A stretch of DNA of 7,696 nucleotides from Bacillota bacterium. GTDB lineage: Bacteria > Bacillota > Dethiobacteria > DTU022 > UBA8154. Shown one piece after another: positions 1 through 5,710 of the stretch (position 1 is the stretch's first letter; the number at the start of each line of letters is the position of its first letter). A model generated the notes under the pieces. The model was not told the origin of the DNA. It was given only the letters and a program-made list of their open reading frames with translations, and did no database searches. The translations under genes and the position numbers were made by a program. Location of the stretch: the NCBI GenBank assembly GCA_003444595.1, contig DLUO01000085.1, forward strand, positions 2,188 to 9,883, read 5' to 3'.

Positions 1-48
1 AAAAGCCTTATGGAGTATGTCCGAAATGAGCGGACGAAGACAATGTAA
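1..48 (+). other. possible C-terminal tail of an upstream gene
   Basis: Reading from base 1, the plus strand is open for 15 codons (K-S-L-M-E-Y-V-R-N-E-R-T-K-T-M) and stops at TAA 46-48. This could be the end of a gene lying upstream of rpsF, but another frame is also open here, to about base 105. The piece is too short to assign to a family. Bases 49-97 hold no gene, hairpin or terminator that I can see; they are AT-rich sequence leading into the rpsF promoter. Confidence 0.2.
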
Positions 49-97
49 AAAGATAAAACGCCAGGTGGAATATTTTGTTGTATTTTTTGTATGCCGC

Positions 98-126
98 TTG
101 ATTTAACAAGGGCGATATGTTATGAT
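98..126 (+). promoter_or_regulatory. sigma-A-like promoter of the rpsF-ssb-rpsR operon
   Basis: TTGATT (98-103) and TATGAT (121-126) are separated by 17 bases, close to the vegetative consensus TTGACA-N17-TATAAT. The -10 box is preceded by TG at 118-119 and one base, which makes an extended -10 element. Transcription would begin near 132-134, leaving a leader of about 57 bases before the rpsF ATG. The position directly upstream of a ribosomal protein operon and the near-ideal spacing support the call. The start point is inferred. Confidence 0.7.
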
Positions 127-140
127 TTTACCTGCATTAA

Positions 141-180
141 TCCCTGCTCCCTGATATGGGGGCCGTCCAGTCCGAAGGGA
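141..180 (+). promoter_or_regulatory. candidate S6:S18 autoregulatory leader of rpsF
   Basis: The rpsF leader can fold into a lower helix (TCCCT 141-145 with AGGGA 176-180) stacked on a hairpin (146-151 with 158-163, loop TGATAT). A 12-base bulge (164-175) on the 3' side contains CCG at 172-174, and another CCG lies at 163-165. The 3' strand of the lower helix is part of the rpsF Shine-Dalgarno sequence, so folding would hide the ribosome binding site. In many bacteria the S6:S18 complex is known to bind a structured rpsF leader with an essential CCG in a bulge, mimicking its 16S rRNA site. The fit is by eye; covariation has not been tested. Confidence 0.5.
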
Positions 181-189
181 GGTGAACCG

Positions 190-543
190 ATGCCGCTATA
201 TGAAGTGATGTTTATTGTCCAGCCTGACTTGGAAGGCGAAGAGCTGGAAGGAGCCATTAATGCAGTTAAGGAATTAGTGGAGAAAGAAAAGGGCGAAGTG
301 CTTTCTGTAAAAAAAATGGGAAAGCGGAAGATGGCCTATGGAATTAAAGATTTTAAGGAAGGCTTTTATACTATTTTAAATCTGCAGGCTCCCAGTGAGG
401 TCGTTGCTGCGCTGGACCATTTCTTTAAGGTCAACGAAGGTTATCTTCGTTACATTGTGGTCCGTATGCACGAAGAAAAAAAGAAGCAGAAAAACGAAGA
501 AGAGGTCCCGCAGAATGTACAGGAGACTAACGTGGAAGAGTAA
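190..543 (+). CDS. rpsF: 30S ribosomal protein S6
   Basis: S6 is a primary component of the small-subunit platform and binds 16S rRNA as a heterodimer with S18, which is encoded two genes downstream. The product is 117 residues. It begins M-P-L-Y-E-V-M-F-I-V, the typical first beta strand, and continues with KKMGKRKMAYGIKDFKEGFY (41-60) and the FFKVNEGYLRYIVVR segment (78-92), both characteristic of the family. The ATG at 190 is chosen over an in-frame ATG at 91 because GGGAGGTGA (177-185) precedes it and because family proteins begin here. Residues from about 94 to 117 form a charged Lys/Glu-rich tail ending in Val-Glu-Glu, longer than in the roughly 95-residue Bacillus protein. It is the first gene of the rpsF-ssb-rpsR operon and is probably translationally controlled by its leader. 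Confidence 0.97.
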   Translation: MPLYEVMFIVQPDLEGEELEGAINAVKELVEKEKGEVLSVKKMGKRKMAYGIKDFKEGFYTILNLQAPSEVVAALDHFFKVNEGYLRYIVVRMHEEKKKQKNEEEVPQNVQETNVEE

Positions 544-641
544 CTCTTCCCCTGGCTTTTTGTACATCTTTTTATTTGGGAGAAACAACCATTATGTCGG
601 TTCCCTGAGACTTGAGAGCAAATGTTATGGGAGGAGGAACC

Positions 642-1052
642 ATGTTAAACAAGGTAATCTTAATAGGCCGGCTGGTGCAGGATCCGGAATTAAGATACAC
701 TCCGGCTGGTGGGGTTGCTGTAGCCAACTTTACCTTGGCCGTGGATCGGCCCTTTGTTAATCAGAAGGGCGAAAGAGAAACTGATTTTATAAGGATTGTT
801 ACCTGGAGAAAGCTGGCCGAAATCTGTGCCAATAACCTCTCCAAAGGCAGGCAGGTAGCTGTCGAGGGCAGGCTGCAGATCCGCTCATACGATGATCGGG
901 AAGGAATCAGGCGGACGGCAGCGGAGGTAGTTGCCGGCAATGTCTTTTTCCTGGATAGCCGGAAGGAAAGCAGCCCTGTTCACCAGGAGGATAGTTTCGA
1001 CGCTTTTGTAGGAGAGGATTTGGAAATAAAGGATGAGGATGTGCCCTTCTAA
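642..1052 (+). CDS. ssb: single-stranded DNA-binding protein SSB
   Basis: SSB coats single-stranded DNA in replication, repair and recombination and recruits partner proteins through its acidic C-terminal tip. The product is 136 residues. Residues 1 to about 105 are the OB fold, with the family start MLNKVILIGRLVQDPELRYT, the core TDFIRIVTWRKLAE (47-60) and KGRQVAVEGRLQIRSY (68-83). The end is K-D-E-D-V-P-F, the conserved acidic tip ending in Pro-Phe. The linker between fold and tip is only about 25 residues, so the protein is shorter than B. subtilis SsbA. The ATG at 642 follows a strong GGGAGGAGG (629-637); an in-frame TTG at 612 is less likely. The gene sits between rpsF and rpsR as in most Bacillota. 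The 98-base gap after rpsF shows no convincing promoter or terminator. Confidence 0.97.
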   Translation: MLNKVILIGRLVQDPELRYTPAGGVAVANFTLAVDRPFVNQKGERETDFIRIVTWRKLAEICANNLSKGRQVAVEGRLQIRSYDDREGIRRTAAEVVAGNVFFLDSRKESSPVHQEDSFDAFVGEDLEIKDEDVPF

Positions 1053-1062
1053 AAAAAAAATA

Positions 1063-1070
1063 AAAGGAGG
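1063..1070 (+). promoter_or_regulatory. Shine-Dalgarno sequence of rpsR
   Basis: AAAGGAGG is a near-perfect ribosome binding site just after ssb. The ATG touching it (1071) opens only a six-codon frame ending at TAG 1089-1091 and has no spacer, so it is not a usable start. The first suitable in-frame codon for S18 is the TTG at 1084, 13 bases downstream, slightly longer spacing than usual. Confidence 0.6.
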
Positions 1071-1083
1071 ATGGCCGGTACTA

Positions 1084-1323
1084 TTGGCTAGATATATGCG
1101 TAAGGAAAAACGCAAAGGCAAAAAAAGAATCTGCAGTTTTTGTGTTGACAATGTAGAATACATTGATTACAAGCAGTTTGAAAGGTTGCGCCGTTTTATC
1201 ACGGATCGGGGGAAAATACTGCCCCGCCGGATTTCAGGCAATTGTGCCAAGCACCAGCGGCAACTGACCGTTGCTATAAAAAGAGCCAGGCAGATGGCGC
1301 TGTTGCCGTATACTTCCGAGTAA
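1084..1323 (+). CDS. rpsR: 30S ribosomal protein S18
   Basis: S18 is the partner of S6 on the 30S platform. With a TTG start at 1084 the product is 79 residues, beginning M-A-R-Y-M-R-K-E-K-R, similar to the Met-Ala-Arg start common in the family. The basic N-terminus leads to CSFCVDNVEYIDYK (17-30), then the DRGKILPRRISGNCAKHQRQ block (41-60) and a basic helix ending LLPYTSE. Cys17, Cys20, Cys54 and His57 form the set expected for the zinc-binding version of S18. An in-frame ATG at 1033 would overlap ssb and lie before the Shine-Dalgarno sequence; the ATG at 1096 (75 residues) is the other alternative. This is the last gene of the rpsF operon, closed by the terminator just downstream. Confidence 0.95.
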   Translation: MARYMRKEKRKGKKRICSFCVDNVEYIDYKQFERLRRFITDRGKILPRRISGNCAKHQRQLTVAIKRARQMALLPYTSE

Positions 1324-1330
1324 AGTATCA

Positions 1331-1362
1331 GGCGGTGGCTCGTTAGGGTTGCCGCCTTTTTT
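1331..1362 (+). terminator. intrinsic terminator after rpsR
   Basis: GGCGG (1331-1335) pairs with CCGCC (1352-1356). The stem can be extended by G-U pairs and one C-G pair to about 10 pairs around a small loop near 1341-1346. Six T residues follow at 1357-1362. It lies 8 bases after the rpsR stop codon and should end the rpsF-ssb-rpsR transcript, perhaps with some read-through, since no clear promoter is visible before the next gene. Confidence 0.75.
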
Positions 1363-1424
1363 ACGGTAGTTACTTCCATTTGCTATTGGGGCAGGATATT
1401 GATGGCCGGCAGCGAACTCTTTCT

Positions 1425-1431
1425 AGGGAGG
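1425..1431 (+). promoter_or_regulatory. Shine-Dalgarno sequence that fixes the start of the MazG-like gene
   Basis: AGGGAGG lies 9 bases before the ATG at 1441. The upstream in-frame ATG at 1402 has only AGGA in front of it. The stronger site argues for the shorter product. Confidence 0.55.
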
Positions 1432-1440
1432 CAGAGGCTG

Positions 1441-1749
1441 ATGGAGGAAGATATTATTAAGAATATCCGCCTTATCGAGCGTCTTAAATGCGGTATTTTG
1501 CAGTGGACAGCACAGCTTTTCCAGGCTATGTATAACGGGCCGGAGAGACTGATCCTTGATGTTCTCAGCAATCTGGTTCTTTATTCTTATCTTCTGGGCA
1601 ACAGGGTAGGTGTGAGTTTTAGCCGTCTTGACCAGGGAATTAACGATAAAGTCAGGCTCTACCTGAAAGAGCAGGATAACCAGGAACATGAAATACCCTC
1701 GGAGGAGTTACTGCTTTTCTTACGTTACAGGGAAACGTACAGGAATTAA
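1441..1749 (+). CDS. MazG-like family protein, probably catalytically degenerate
   Basis: The product is 102 residues and all helical in appearance. It begins MEEDIIKNIRLIERLK, which matches my memory of the small MazG-like family (PF12643) found near rpsR/rplI in Clostridia. The segment LILDVLSNLVLYSYLLGNRVGVSF (37-60) resembles the second core helix pair of MazG nucleotide pyrophosphohydrolases. The metal-binding acidic residues typical of active MazG enzymes are not complete: the E-x-x-D pair reads L-I-L-D (37-40), and the first helix lacks its usual glutamates. A role as a binding or structural protein is therefore as likely as nucleotide hydrolysis; the function is unknown. In-frame starts at 1399 (TTG) and 1402 (ATG) would add 13 to 14 residues. 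The gene follows the terminator and precedes rplI by 54 bases without a terminator between them. Confidence 0.75.
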   Translation: MEEDIIKNIRLIERLKCGILQWTAQLFQAMYNGPERLILDVLSNLVLYSYLLGNRVGVSFSRLDQGINDKVRLYLKEQDNQEHEIPSEELLLFLRYRETYRN

Positions 1750-1803
1750 TTTGAAAATATTCTGCATACTGTTCCATTGTTCCAGGAAAGGGGCTGTACA
1801 GAG

Positions 1804-2247
1804 GTGAAAGTGATATTTTTAAAAGATATTCCCGGAACGGGGAAAAAGGGGGAAGTGAAGGAGGTTTCCTTCGGATATGCGCGCAATTATCTTATTCCCC
1901 GTGGTTTTGCTCTGGAGGCAACTCCCGGGCATCTAAAGGAATTAAAGATGAGGGAGGAAAATATATCTAAAAAAACGGCCAGGGAAATACAAGAAGCACG
2001 GGCTACGGCAGCAAAACTTTCCGGAAAAATTGTGACAATTAAAGCCAAAGCCGGAGAAGAAGGCCGCCTATTTGGCTCTGTAACCTCTGCCGATCTGGCT
2101 GCGGCGCTCTCTGCTGAAGGAATAAAAATAGACAAGAAAAAGATTGAGCTTGAGCAGCATATAAAAACATTGGGCAGCTATACGGCACAGATAAGATTGC
2201 ATCCCGAAGTCTCGGTTGCTGTCACTGTCTTAATAGAGAAAATATAA
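1804..2247 (+). CDS. rplI: 50S ribosomal protein L9
   Basis: L9 binds domain V of 23S rRNA near the L1 stalk and helps frame maintenance. The product is 147 residues, the usual length. The N-terminal rRNA-binding domain shows KDIPGTGKKGEVKEVSFGYA (7-26) and ARNYLIPRGFAL (26-37). The long connecting helix runs from about 41 to 75. The C-terminal domain contains GEEGRLFGSVTSADLAAAL (84-102) and ends in TVLIEKI. The start is GTG at 1804, giving the typical M-K-V-I-F-L-K; the upstream in-frame TTG at 1777 would add nine atypical residues. The sequence AGGAAAGGGG (1784-1793) is a modest ribosome binding site. The frame stays open after the TAA stop into lonC. Confidence 0.96.
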   Translation: MKVIFLKDIPGTGKKGEVKEVSFGYARNYLIPRGFALEATPGHLKELKMREENISKKTAREIQEARATAAKLSGKIVTIKAKAGEEGRLFGSVTSADLAAALSAEGIKIDKKKIELEQHIKTLGSYTAQIRLHPEVSVAVTVLIEKI

Positions 2248-2262
2248 GAAAAAACGGAATCC

Positions 2263-2272
2263 GGAGAGGAGG
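2263..2272 (+). promoter_or_regulatory. strong Shine-Dalgarno sequence without a start codon at normal distance
   Basis: GGAGAGGAGG is one of the best ribosome binding sites in the window, yet no ATG, GTG or TTG occurs within the next 30 bases in any useful frame. The first candidates are TTG 2308 and ATG 2320, both in the lonC frame, 35 and 47 bases downstream. A four-pair hairpin (GGCT 2287-2290 with AGCC 2297-2300) lies between and could shorten the effective distance. Its role in lonC translation is uncertain. Confidence 0.5.
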
Positions 2273-2319
2273 AAGCAAGAAATACCGGCTTATTAGAGCC
2301 ATATTTTTTGCCTTTATCT

Positions 2320-4296
2320 ATGCAATTGTCTAAAAGATCGTTTCCGGAATTTTCCGGAGCCAAGCGGGAAGGGCTAAAAAATAGGGTTAATGCTTTTTAC
2401 GAACTGCTGGCACATATTTACGGAGCCGATAAACTTATTTTGAAGGCGACCAAATTAGAGGCGCTTGCCCTATTACGCTCCAGAAATTTGCGGAAAAAAG
2501 TGCTGGGAATGCAGAAGGTCATTTTTGAAGACCCGACACTGGATAAAATACCGGCTCTCCTGGAGATTCCTTCTATTTTGAAAGAGTTGGAAGAGCATGC
2601 CGCCCATATTCTGGCCCGTCGTTCCTTGGAAGAATCGATTGAGCAGAAGATTAACCTGAAATTACAGGAGCGGCATGAGGAATATATAAGAGAGGTAAAA
2701 AAACAACTGTTAAAGGAAGAAGGCGGCCCGGAGAATCCCCAGACGCTGAAAAAGTATGCCCTCCTGGAAAAAAAGCACTCCACCGGGCTTTCACGTTCTG
2801 CCATGGAGTTCCTCCGCCCTGCTTCGTTGGAGGAAATTATCGGTCAAAGTAGAGGGATCAGGGCTCTAATGTCCAAGCTGGCCTCTCCTTTCCCCCAGCA
2901 TATTATCATTTATGGGCCCCCGGGAGTAGGAAAAACAGCGGCGGCACGTTTGGCACTGGAAGCGGCGAAAAAGATGCCGCATACCCCCTTTCACGAATCG
3001 GCTCCCTTTGTAGAAGTGGATGCCACAACCCTTCGCTGGGATCCCCGGGAAACGACCAACCCGCTTTTGGGTTCAGTCCATGATCCTATTTACCAGGGCG
3101 CCAGGAGAGAGCTAAGCGAGGGAGGTATCCCCGAGCCTAAACCCGGGCTGGTTACAGAAGCCCATGGGGGAGTGCTCTTCATCGATGAAATCGGCGAAAT
3201 GGATTTGCACCTGCAGAGCAAGCTGCTCAAAGTTCTGGAGGATAAGCGCGTCTTTTTTGATTCCGCCTATTACGATCCGACAGATCCCCAGGTGCCTAAG
3301 TATATTCGTAAGCTCTTCGAAGACGGCGCACCGGCAGACTTTGTCCTTATTGGTGCGACAACCAAGGCTTCTGCTGAAATCTCTCCTGCCCTACGCTCCA
3401 GATGCAGCGCCGTTTATTTTGAGCCGCTTTCGCCGGGTGATATAAAGAAAATCGTTATTAATGCGGCACGCAAGCTCGAAGTGGAGATTACGCCGGAGGC
3501 AGTAGAACTGATCTCCAGATATACAAGTGAAGGGCGGGGTGCTGTCAACCTGTTGTCTGACGCTTACGGACTGGCCCTTTTTAACTCTTCCGCAGGCGGC
3601 ATGGACTGCTTCACTTTAAAAGAGCAACAGGGGAAAAATGCCGGAGACGACCGGAAGAGAGATAAAAAGGTTGTTATTGACGATGAACTAATGAAGGAAG
3701 TTATCCAGAGCAACCGCCTGTTTCCCCTGGGGTTGACGGAAAGACCCTGTGAACCGCAGGTGGGTAAGATTTTTGGGCTGGCCGCTTCAGGTTATCTGGG
3801 TACAGTTCTGGAAATCGAGGCTGTATCATTCCCGGCTGCCGAGGCGGGAAAGGGCAGGATACGCTTTAACGAAGCGGCCGGTATTATGACGCGTGATTCC
3901 GTTTTCAATGCCGCTTCTGTACTGCGAAAAATCAGCGGCCTGGATATCAATGAATATGATTTACATATCAATGTTGTCGGCGGAGCCAATATTGAAGGGC
4001 CCTCGGCCGGAGTGGCGCTGTTTTTAGCCCTGTACAGCGCTTTGAAAAAAATACCCCTGCGCCAGGATATTGCTGTAAGCGGCGAACTTTCTCTGCAGGG
4101 GAAAATTAAACCGGTGGGAGGATTACTGGAAAAATTGTACGGCGCAAGAATTGCCGGTATCAAGGAGGTTTTTTTGCCACGGGAAAACATGTGCGAATTG
4201 CCTTCTTCCCTGCAGGAAATTACGATTAATTATATGGACAATGTGGAAGAGCTTATCACTTTTGTCCAGGCCCGGGAGAGTATGGAAAATGAATGA
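2320..4296 (+). CDS. lonC: Lon family protease LonC (spore-former type)
   Basis: LonC is a cytoplasmic AAA+ serine protease of the Lon group, typical of endospore-forming Clostridia. From ATG 2320 it has 658 residues; a TTG at 2308 would add four. Residues 1 to about 165 form a helical N-terminal region with family blocks such as RVNAFYELLAHIYG (22-35). The AAA+ domain follows, with Walker A GPPGVGKT (199-206), Walker B FIDE (287-290), sensor-1 region IGATT (344-348) and arginines at 359 and 361. The S16 protease domain begins near 468. Its catalytic serine is Ser562 in EGPSAG and its lysine is Lys605 in LLEKLYGA, 43 residues apart as in classical Lon. All key residues are present, so it should be an active protease. 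Substrates cannot be read from the sequence. The gene follows rplI and overlaps dnaB by 8 bases, suggesting coupled translation. The exact start is unsure. Confidence 0.92.
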   Translation: MQLSKRSFPEFSGAKREGLKNRVNAFYELLAHIYGADKLILKATKLEALALLRSRNLRKKVLGMQKVIFEDPTLDKIPALLEIPSILKELEEHAAHILARRSLEESIEQKINLKLQERHEEYIREVKKQLLKEEGGPENPQTLKKYALLEKKHSTGLSRSAMEFLRPASLEEIIGQSRGIRALMSKLASPFPQHIIIYGPPGVGKTAAARLALEAAKKMPHTPFHESAPFVEVDATTLRWDPRETTNPLLGSVHDPIYQGARRELSEGGIPEPKPGLVTEAHGGVLFIDEIGEMDLHLQSKLLKVLEDKRVFFDSAYYDPTDPQVPKYIRKLFEDGAPADFVLIGATTKASAEISPALRSRCSAVYFEPLSPGDIKKIVINAARKLEVEITPEAVELISRYTSEGRGAVNLLSDAYGLALFNSSAGGMDCFTLKEQQGKNAGDDRKRDKKVVIDDELMKEVIQSNRLFPLGLTERPCEPQVGKIFGLAASGYLGTVLEIEAVSFPAAEAGKGRIRFNEAAGIMTRDSVFNAASVLRKISGLDINEYDLHINVVGGANIEGPSAGVALFLALYSALKKIPLRQDIAVSGELSLQGKIKPVGGLLEKLYGARIAGIKEVFLPRENMCELPSSLQEITINYMDNVEELITFVQARESMENE

Positions 4297-5623
4297 AACA
4301 GCCCAGCGCCTTCCACCGCAAAATTTAGAGGCAGAACAGTCTGTCCTGGGGGCAATGCTGATTGATAAAGAGGCCCTTTTGCAGGCAGCGGAAATCTTAA
4401 GCCCACAGGATTTTTACCGCGAAGTGCACCAGCATATTTTTCAAGCGCTGGTAGAACTTTTTAACAAGGGAGAGCCGGTGGATCTGGTGACGGCCTGTGA
4501 AGAGTTGGAAAGCAGAAGTTTGCTTAACAAAGTGGGCGGCGCCGCTTACCTGGCCACCCTGGCGAACATGACCCCTACAGCAGCACATGTCAAGCATTAT
4601 GCCGGTATCGTAAAGGAAAAATCCTTGCTCCGCCGCCTGATTCAGTCGGCGACGACCATTGTAGGAAAGTGTTACGGCTATCTTGATGATGTGGAGGAGT
4701 TCCTGGATGAAGCCGAGCAGATGATCTTCGATGTGGCCAGGAGCAAGGACACGAAAAATTTTATTCCCCTTAAAGATGCCCTGGAGCAAACATTTGAAAA
4801 GCTGGAAAGACTTTATGAAAGAAAAAGCGGCATTACTGGGCTTTCTACAGGCTTTACGGATTTGGACAATATAACTTCGGGCTTGCAGGATTCCGATCTA
4901 ATTATTATTGCCGCGCGTCCCAGCATGGGAAAAACAACTCTGGCTTTAAATATCGCCCACCAGATTGCCGTAAAAGAAAAATTGCCCGTAGCCTTTTTCA
5001 GCCTGGAAATGTCCGGGGAGCAGTTGGCCCAAAGGCTGCTTTGCGCTTATGCTGAGATAGATGCTCAGAGGTTGCGTCGGGGCTTTCTTTCCTCTGAGGA
5101 CTGGCCTAAACTGACACAGGCCGTTGGACCTCTTTCTGAGGCTCCTCTTTACATAGATGATACGGCGGCTATTTCTGTTTTGGAAATGAGGGCTAAGGCA
5201 CGGCGCTTGAAGATGCAGAAAGGCCTTGCCGCCGTTTTTGTGGATTATTTACAACTGATGCGCGGCAGCGAAAAAACAGAAAACAGGCAACAGGAAATAT
5301 CAGGCATCTCCCGCTCGCTAAAGGCACTAGCCAAGGAGCTAAACTGTCCTGTTGTAGCCCTTTCACAGCTCAGCAGGGCTGTGGAGCAGCGACAGGACAA
5401 GCGCCCGATTTTAAGTGATTTGCTGGAATCGGGCGGTATTGAAGCCAATGCCGATGTAGTTATGTTTATCTACAGGGACGATTACTATAATCCGGATACA
5501 GAGAAGCGGCATATTACTGAAGTTATCGTTTCCAAACAGAGAAACGGCCCGACAGGGAAGGTAGAGCTTTATTTTATGGATCGTTTCAATAAATTTGTTA
5601 ATGTTTCCTATCAGGCGGAATGA
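4289..5623 (+). CDS. dnaB: replicative DNA helicase DnaB (DnaC in Bacillus naming)
   Basis: DnaB is the hexameric 5'-3' helicase that unwinds DNA at the replication fork and binds primase. The product is 444 residues, a normal length without an intein. The N-terminal domain (about 1-100) begins with RLPPQNLEAEQSVLGAMLID, a family hallmark. The RecA-like motor domain (from about 175) has Walker A ARPSMGKT (209-216), Walker B VFVDYLQLM (316-324) and the later SGGIEANADVVMFIYR segment. The ATG at 4289 lies within the end of lonC and is preceded by GGGAGAG (4274-4280), 8 bases away, which fixes the start. The overlap suggests translational coupling with lonC. In B. subtilis the helicase gene also follows rplI. 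No terminator is evident downstream. Confidence 0.97.
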   Translation: MNETAQRLPPQNLEAEQSVLGAMLIDKEALLQAAEILSPQDFYREVHQHIFQALVELFNKGEPVDLVTACEELESRSLLNKVGGAAYLATLANMTPTAAHVKHYAGIVKEKSLLRRLIQSATTIVGKCYGYLDDVEEFLDEAEQMIFDVARSKDTKNFIPLKDALEQTFEKLERLYERKSGITGLSTGFTDLDNITSGLQDSDLIIIAARPSMGKTTLALNIAHQIAVKEKLPVAFFSLEMSGEQLAQRLLCAYAEIDAQRLRRGFLSSEDWPKLTQAVGPLSEAPLYIDDTAAISVLEMRAKARRLKMQKGLAAVFVDYLQLMRGSEKTENRQQEISGISRSLKALAKELNCPVVALSQLSRAVEQRQDKRPILSDLLESGGIEANADVVMFIYRDDYYNPDTEKRHITEVIVSKQRNGPTGKVELYFMDRFNKFVNVSYQAE

Positions 5624-5646
5624 ATAAACCGAAGGTTTTGTAAAAT

Positions 5647-5675
5647 TTGACAAACTAACCTATATTTGTTAAAGT
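5647..5675 (+). promoter_or_regulatory. sigma-A-like promoter of the FAD dehydrogenase gene, with overlapping inverted repeat
   Basis: A perfect -35 box TTGACA (5647-5652) is followed after 17 bases by TAAAGT (5670-5675), which matches four of six -10 positions. Transcription would start near 5682 and the gene begins at 5711. An imperfect inverted repeat, TTTGACAAA (5646-5654) and TTTGTTAAA (5665-5673) with 10 bases between, covers both boxes. It differs from perfect symmetry at one position. This would be a good operator position for a repressor, but no regulator can be named. The 87-base gap after dnaB holds nothing else that I can identify. Confidence 0.55.
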
Positions 5676-5710
5676 AATAAAAAAATCTTGTATCTTCTTG
5701 AGATGAGCAA

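Noticed and set aside
395..760. Open frame of 121 codons on the plus strand crossing rpsF and ssb
   Set aside because: It lies in another frame of two certain genes, has a very basic, low-quality translation and no ribosome binding site.
1751..1779. TTGAAA as a -35 box for an rplI promoter
   Set aside because: At 16-18 bases spacing there is no acceptable -10 box (CCATTG is the nearest).
2216..2248. TTGCTG ... TATAAG as an internal promoter for lonC
   Set aside because: The spacer is 21 bases, too long for sigma-A, and no sporulation sigma consensus fits convincingly.
2260..2358. Three copies of the palindrome TCCGGA (2260, 2343, 2353) around the lonC start
   Set aside because: Six-base palindromes occur by chance at this density, and one pair lies within coding sequence; no consistent spacing.
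3792..4190. Antisense open frame of 132 codons inside lonC, and similar antisense frames in dnaB (4397-4789) and the FAD gene (6374-6769)
   Set aside because: They are shadows of well-supported genes; the translations show no recognisable domains.
4910..4940. Intein inserted at the DnaB P-loop
   Set aside because: The Walker A motif is continuous and the protein has normal length, so no intein is present.
5626..5640. AAACC-GAA-GGTTT hairpin after dnaB as a terminator
   Set aside because: Only five AT-rich pairs with a three-base loop and no independent T-run; too weak to call.
5666..5680. TTGTTAA near the FAD gene promoter as a Rex redox-repressor site
   Set aside because: The matching TTAACAA half-site in the Rex arrangement is absent; the visible repeat has the opposite orientation and a longer spacer.
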